Of a stretch of 8,766 nucleotides of DNA, positions 5,708 to 8,766 are shown piece by piece. Under the pieces are notes generated by a model that had not been told where the DNA came from, searched no databases, and was given only the letters and a program-made list of their open reading frames with translations. Numbering within the stretch: the first letter of the stretch is position 1; each line of letters starts with the position of its first letter. Source of the stretch: UBA1783 sp964449115 (GTDB lineage: Bacteria; Bacillota_I; Bacilli_A; Erysipelotrichales; Erysipelotrichaceae). The position numbers and the translations under genes were made by a program. The stretch lies in assembly GCA_964449115.1 (NCBI GenBank), contig CAYUXW010000046.1:1-8766 (forward strand), in the 5' to 3' direction.

Positions 5708-6559
5708 ATGGATTACAAAACTAAAGATTTAACAAAAGTAAGTTTTGGAATAGCCATAATGTTTTTAGTTTTCTGGATTTATAATTTTTTGCTTGCTAAA
5801 TATTTGCCAATTTCAGAGCCATTAAAATCATTAATTTCTACAATTTTGCTTTATGTAGTTGGGCTAGGTTTGTTTATTTTTATTACCAGGGATATAGATG
5901 AAACCAAATATAAGCAAGGAAAATTATCTTTTAAGACATATTTGATTTGTTTTCTTCTGCAGTTCAGCGCTTTAATACTTATGCTGCTGTTGACAGCTTT
6001 ATCAACATTTTTTACTAAGAAAGTGCCTGCAGCAGGCAATAGCTTGTCTTTATCAATGTTATTTTCACTACTAGTTTTCGCTCCAATAGTAGAAGAAATA
6101 GTATTTAGACATTTATTTGCCAAAAAGCTACTAAAATATGGAGAAGCATTCTTTGTTTTAGCCTCTGCTTTCTGTTTCTGTATTGTCCATGGTGTTTCAA
6201 TAGGTATCAATGCAATAGTTTATACGTTTATATTAGGTTTAATCTGGTCTTATTTACTGGTTAAAACAGGAAATGTTTGGATTGCTGTAATTTATCATTC
6301 GCTTTCTAATTTTTTTGGGGCAATTTTATCGCAAATAATTTTAACTTATTTTGAACAGCTGTTTCCTTTATACTTTATTTTGATAATAGTTTCAGCAATA
6401 AGTGGTTTAATATTATTTATTAAAAATAAAAAAGATTTTACCTTTGCGGATAAAGTCTTCAATCAAAATAATTTAAAGGCAATTTTTACCAATAAAGGGA
6501 TTATATTCTTAACATTAGCTACTATTACTTTTATGATAATAAAAAGTGTAGCTGGATAA
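5708..6559 (+). CDS. CPBP family intramembrane glutamic endopeptidase
   Basis: This is a 283-residue integral membrane protein with about seven to eight hydrophobic helices. The CPBP (Rce1-like, formerly Abi/CAAX) motifs are complete: EEIVFR with E129, E130 and R134; H161 in FCIVHG; and the HxxxN pair H197/N201 in IYHSLSNF. The family includes type II CAAX proteases, bacteriocin-immunity proteins and proteins that process secreted peptides. The C-terminus adds one more hydrophobic helix (264-278) after the charged stretch at 239-248. It has GGAGGGA four bases before the ATG, a separate -10 element, and terminators on both sides, so it is probably monocistronic. No bacteriocin precursor, double-glycine peptide or quorum-peptide gene is visible next to it, so an immunity role is unsupported. 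Family confident, substrate unknown. Confidence 0.9.
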   Translation: MDYKTKDLTKVSFGIAIMFLVFWIYNFLLAKYLPISEPLKSLISTILLYVVGLGLFIFITRDIDETKYKQGKLSFKTYLICFLLQFSALILMLLLTALSTFFTKKVPAAGNSLSLSMLFSLLVFAPIVEEIVFRHLFAKKLLKYGEAFFVLASAFCFCIVHGVSIGINAIVYTFILGLIWSYLLVKTGNVWIAVIYHSLSNFFGAILSQIILTYFEQLFPLYFILIIVSAISGLILFIKNKKDFTFADKVFNQNNLKAIFTNKGIIFLTLATITFMIIKSVAG

Positions 6560-6582
6560 TTAAATGGATCAAGTAAGAAAAA

Positions 6583-6613
6583 AAAGGATTCAGGTTAGAT
6601 TTCTGAATCCTTT
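6583..6613. terminator. Bidirectional terminator between CPBP and MFS genes
   Basis: A perfect 11-bp stem (AAAGGATTCAG at 6583-6593, CTGAATCCTTT at 6603-6613) has a 9-base loop. On the minus strand it is followed by T8, a strong tail for the MFS gene, whose stop is 4 bases away. On the plus strand the tail is TTTAATTTTA, weaker but usable for the CPBP gene. Confidence 0.9.
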
Positions 6614-6617
6614 AATT

Positions 6618-7952
6618 TTAATCGTCCATATCTTCAAAAGCAGCCAAGCCTTTTTTAGCTTCTACTTTTTGGTCGCCGTGTTTTACCTTAGACATTGTTA
6701 AATATGATAATAAGACAAATATTGCTGAGTAAATAAATAGTATCTTATAGTCAATCAATCTCATTAAAGTACCAGCAACAATTGGAGTAACAATTTGAGC
6801 TGCCATACTGGCTGTATAATAATAACCAGTAAATTTACCAATATCAGCACCTTTACACATTTCAACAACCATCGGTAAAGAGTTGACGTTAATAGAAGCC
6901 CAGGCAAACCCTACCAAAGCAAAGGTGATAAACATTGGGATATTAATGGTATTTGATAAGCTGGTTAAGACAAAGCCAAGAGCAAAGCAGCCAGATAGTA
7001 ATAGTGTTCCAAATCTAATCATCTTTTTACGGCCATATTTTGTTGCCAGATTACCAACAGGAATATAAGAGACAATTGCTCCAGCTGTAGCGATTAAAAG
7101 ACAGGTGCTTGCTCCTCCTAAGCCTTGACCCATAACAACATTAACATAGGTTGTAAACCAGGTTGTTACAGCATTATAGCCTGTAAACCATAAAGCGATA
7201 GAAGCAAGTAAGAACATCAATGATTTTTGTACTTCTTTTGGAAGTCTTTCAGTTCCTGAACCATCATCTTCTGCCAGGTTCCATTCAGGGTGTTGTTTTT
7301 CCAGTTCTTTGTTTTTCTCAACAAGTTTTGGTTCATTAACAAAAAGGAATAACAAACCAACTGAAACAAACATAATTGCTGAGACAACCATAAATAATGG
7401 TTGATAATTGACATGTGCTAAACCAGCGATTTTAGCATTAGGATACATTATAGCTGCAATTGCCAGATAGATAATACCACCGACAGCCCCCATCAGGTTG
7501 ATAATAGCATTAGCTTTAGAACGTAATGGTTTTGGTGTAACATCAGGCATTAAAGCTACTGCAGGAGAGCGATAGATTCCCATAGCGACTAAAAGAACTC
7601 CTAATACTATTACAAATGATGCCAACTTGTATGGCGATGGATTGTTGTAATAGCTGTTGTCAATAAGTGGCAGCAAATTCATCAAGATAACTGCACATCC
7701 AGTGCCAAATAAAATGAATGGCATTCTTTTACCAATTTTGGTATTGGTTTTATCTGATAGAGCACCAAAGAATGGTAATAAGAACAAGGCTAGAACATTA
7801 TCGATAGCCATAATAGCTCCTGATATGGTTTCATTCATTTTGAAGGTTGTAGTTAGAATTAGCGGGATAATACTGTCATACAGTTGCCAGAAGGCACAGA
7901 TTGATAAGAATGCTAATCCAACCATAAACGTTTGTTTATTGTTAAGTTTCAT
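6618..7952 (-). CDS. MFS transporter, SLC45/GPH-like sugar-cation symporter type
   Basis: This 444-residue membrane protein has about twelve hydrophobic segments in two halves, split by a hydrophilic central loop (about 206-243). The MFS motif A is clear between helices 2 and 3: GALSDKTNTKIGKRMP at 63-78. A related motif follows in the second half (NLATKYGRKK, 301-310). The stretch RSPAVALMPDVTP at 128-140 and D51 in helix 2 resemble the sugar-symporter (SLC45/GPH) branch, which moves disaccharides or other glycosides with H+ or Na+. The substrate is not determinable: no glycosidase, phosphorylase or LacI-type regulator is in the window. Start: ATG 7952, with AGGAGA about eight bases upstream and a short leader after a perfect -10. 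It is monocistronic by its terminator and divergent from the lipase-like gene. Confidence 0.87.
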   Translation of the reverse strand: MKLNNKQTFMVGLAFLSICAFWQLYDSIIPLILTTTFKMNETISGAIMAIDNVLALFLLPFFGALSDKTNTKIGKRMPFILFGTGCAVILMNLLPLIDNSYYNNPSPYKLASFVIVLGVLLVAMGIYRSPAVALMPDVTPKPLRSKANAIINLMGAVGGIIYLAIAAIMYPNAKIAGLAHVNYQPLFMVVSAIMFVSVGLLFLFVNEPKLVEKNKELEKQHPEWNLAEDDGSGTERLPKEVQKSLMFLLASIALWFTGYNAVTTWFTTYVNVVMGQGLGGASTCLLIATAGAIVSYIPVGNLATKYGRKKMIRFGTLLLSGCFALGFVLTSLSNTINIPMFITFALVGFAWASINVNSLPMVVEMCKGADIGKFTGYYYTASMAAQIVTPIVAGTLMRLIDYKILFIYSAIFVLLSYLTMSKVKHGDQKVEAKKGLAAFEDMDD

Positions 7953-7976
7953 ATTAATTCTCCTATTTCTGCATCT

Positions 7977-8005
7977 ATTATAGGCTATTTTAACTAATTA
8001 TTGAA
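7977..8005 (-). promoter_or_regulatory. Candidate promoter of the MFS gene
   Basis: On the minus strand a perfect TATAAT (7977-7982) lies 17 bases from a weak -35 (TTCAAT, 8000-8005). The predicted start near 7970 gives a leader of about 18 bases. Confidence 0.55.
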
Positions 8006-8052
8006 ACCTTTTATCGCTATGTGGGTAAAGATTAAGTAAAAAGGTCAAATAT

Positions 8053-8079
8053 AATGTTATAAAAGTCTGATAAAACATT
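8053..8079. repeat. Inverted repeat AATGTT / AACATT in the divergent region
   Basis: Six-base arms at 8053-8058 and 8074-8079 flank a 15-base centre that itself can pair partly (TTAT/ATAA). It lies midway between the MFS and lipase-like promoters, where a shared operator could sit. The arms are short and AT-rich, so support is weak. Confidence 0.2.
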
Positions 8080-8130
8080 TTAAAATTGTTAAAACTTAGG
8101 GTAGATTTAAAATATTTAACCTTATTATCA

Positions 8131-8139
8131 TGTTATAAT
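8131..8139 (+). promoter_or_regulatory. Extended -10 promoter of the lipase-like gene
   Basis: TGTTATAAT is a perfect extended -10 element (TGnTATAAT). The predicted start near 8146 gives a leader of about 40 bases. No good -35 is seen at the usual distance, which an extended -10 can tolerate. An 8-base inverted repeat (ATTAAGTT at 8138-8145, AACTTAAT at 8160-8167) spans the predicted start site and could be an operator or a leader hairpin. Confidence 0.55.
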
Positions 8140-8186
8140 TAAGTTAGTAAAAAAAAGAAAACTTAATAAATAATAGGAGGTGCTTT

Positions 8187-8766
8187 ATGTTACATGAAGT
8201 TAGTTTTCTTTCTTATAATGAAAGAGATCATGTTAAAGGCTGGATTTATGTTCCTGCATGCAAACCAAAAGGTATTTTACAAATAGTTCATGGCTTTGGC
8301 GAGCATTCTAGAAGATATCTCCACATGATTGTATCTATGATGGATGCTGGATTTATTGTGGCAGCTGATGATCATGTAGGTCATGGTAAAACCGCAGTTG
8401 AAAATCCAGGTACCTTGGGTGATTGGGGTGATAAAGGTTATCGTACAATGATGGAAGATGAATACACATTAACCAAAACTGTAAAAGAAATATATCCTGA
8501 TTTACCTTATTTCCTATATGGACATAGTATGGGATCATTTATCGCAAGAGATTATATCACAAAATATGGTGATGAATTAGCTGGTTGTATCCTATGTGGA
8601 ACCAGTGGGCCATTTCCTGGACTGGAAGAAAGTAAGGTACGCTTAGAAAAAGCTTTGGCTGAAGGTAAGGGAAATGAGTCTGGAGCAGAAGAAATTGGTA
8701 AACTTTTAGGTTGGATGATTGAAAGATGTGAAGAAAACATCAGATTTGGTAATGAGTGGATCTGTC
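8187..8766 (+). CDS. Alpha/beta hydrolase, monoacylglycerol-lipase-like (partial, 3' end outside window)
   Basis: The frame is open for 193 complete codons to the right edge, so the C-terminus is missing. The N-terminal two thirds show a Hydrolase_4 / monoacylglycerol-lipase-like alpha/beta fold: oxyanion-hole VHGFGEHS with H35-G36, the family's GHG turn in DDHVGHGKT (about 63-71), and the nucleophile elbow YGHSMGS with S114. The catalytic Asp and His should lie beyond the window. There is no signal peptide or membrane helix, so it is cytoplasmic and probably acts on a lysophospholipid, monoglyceride or similar ester. From residue about 145 a charged cap region begins. The start is well supported: ATG 8187 is preceded by AGGAGG (8175-8180) and an extended -10. 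It is divergent from the MFS gene. The usual family length of about 260-320 residues implies roughly 70-130 more residues to the right. Confidence 0.9.
   Translation, partial: MLHEVSFLSYNERDHVKGWIYVPACKPKGILQIVHGFGEHSRRYLHMIVSMMDAGFIVAADDHVGHGKTAVENPGTLGDWGDKGYRTMMEDEYTLTKTVKEIYPDLPYFLYGHSMGSFIARDYITKYGDELAGCILCGTSGPFPGLEESKVRLEKALAEGKGNESGAEEIGKLLGWMIERCEENIRFGNEWIC

Noticed and set aside
8002..8015. Possible catabolite-response (cre) site in the MFS promoter
   Set aside because: The stretch matches the first half of the consensus but lacks the central CG and the closing CA, leaving about three mismatches at key positions.
1..8766. CRISPR arrays, tRNA/rRNA genes, transposons, phage genes or recoded stop codons
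   Set aside because: No regularly spaced repeats, tRNA-like folds, transposase or phage motifs were seen. Tryptophan is encoded by TGG and the genes end at standard stops.

Overview
The window is AT-rich (roughly one third G+C by eye). It has strong GGAGG-type ribosome binding sites, short intergenic gaps, Gram-positive-style lipoprotein and membrane proteins, and TGG-encoded tryptophan in every frame read (no sign of UGA recoding). This fits a low-GC Bacillota, most plausibly a gut-type Erysipelotrichia or Clostridia member. The genus cannot be fixed from the sequence alone. No rRNA, tRNA, CRISPR, transposase or phage gene is visible, and no gene-free stretch exceeds 300 bases.

Left part (minus strand, about 70-4026). 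Read in transcription order, a promoter near 4000 leads into a lipoprotein of unknown function. This is followed by an MBOAT membrane O-acyltransferase (AlgI/DltB-like) and a membrane-anchored DHHW/AlgJ-AlgX-like SGNH-type protein, whose ribosome binding site overlaps the MBOAT stop codon. After a small gap with its own promoter comes a HAD-superfamily phosphatase, closed by two tandem hairpins at the left edge. MBOAT plus DHHW is the known core of polysaccharide O-acetylation machines. Here it is coupled to an uncharacterised lipoprotein, and no glycosyltransferase is in view, so it looks like a stand-alone surface-polymer acylation module. This is the most interesting system in the window.

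Middle part (plus strand, 4027-6613). Divergent from the lipoprotein is a two-gene operon: a membrane-tethered alpha/beta hydrolase and, 14 bases later, a protein of the L-2-amino-thiazoline-4-carboxylate hydrolase family. It ends in a clear hairpin terminator. A monocistronic CPBP-family intramembrane protease follows with its own -10 element.

Right part (6583-8766). The CPBP gene converges on a minus-strand MFS transporter of the sugar-cation symporter (SLC45/GPH-like) type, and the two share a bidirectional terminator. A 234-base divergent promoter region separates the transporter from a second alpha/beta hydrolase of the monoacylglycerol-lipase type, which runs off the right edge of the window.

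Overall this looks like ordinary core/accessory chromosome of a Gram-positive anaerobe, with an envelope-modification operon as its main point of interest.
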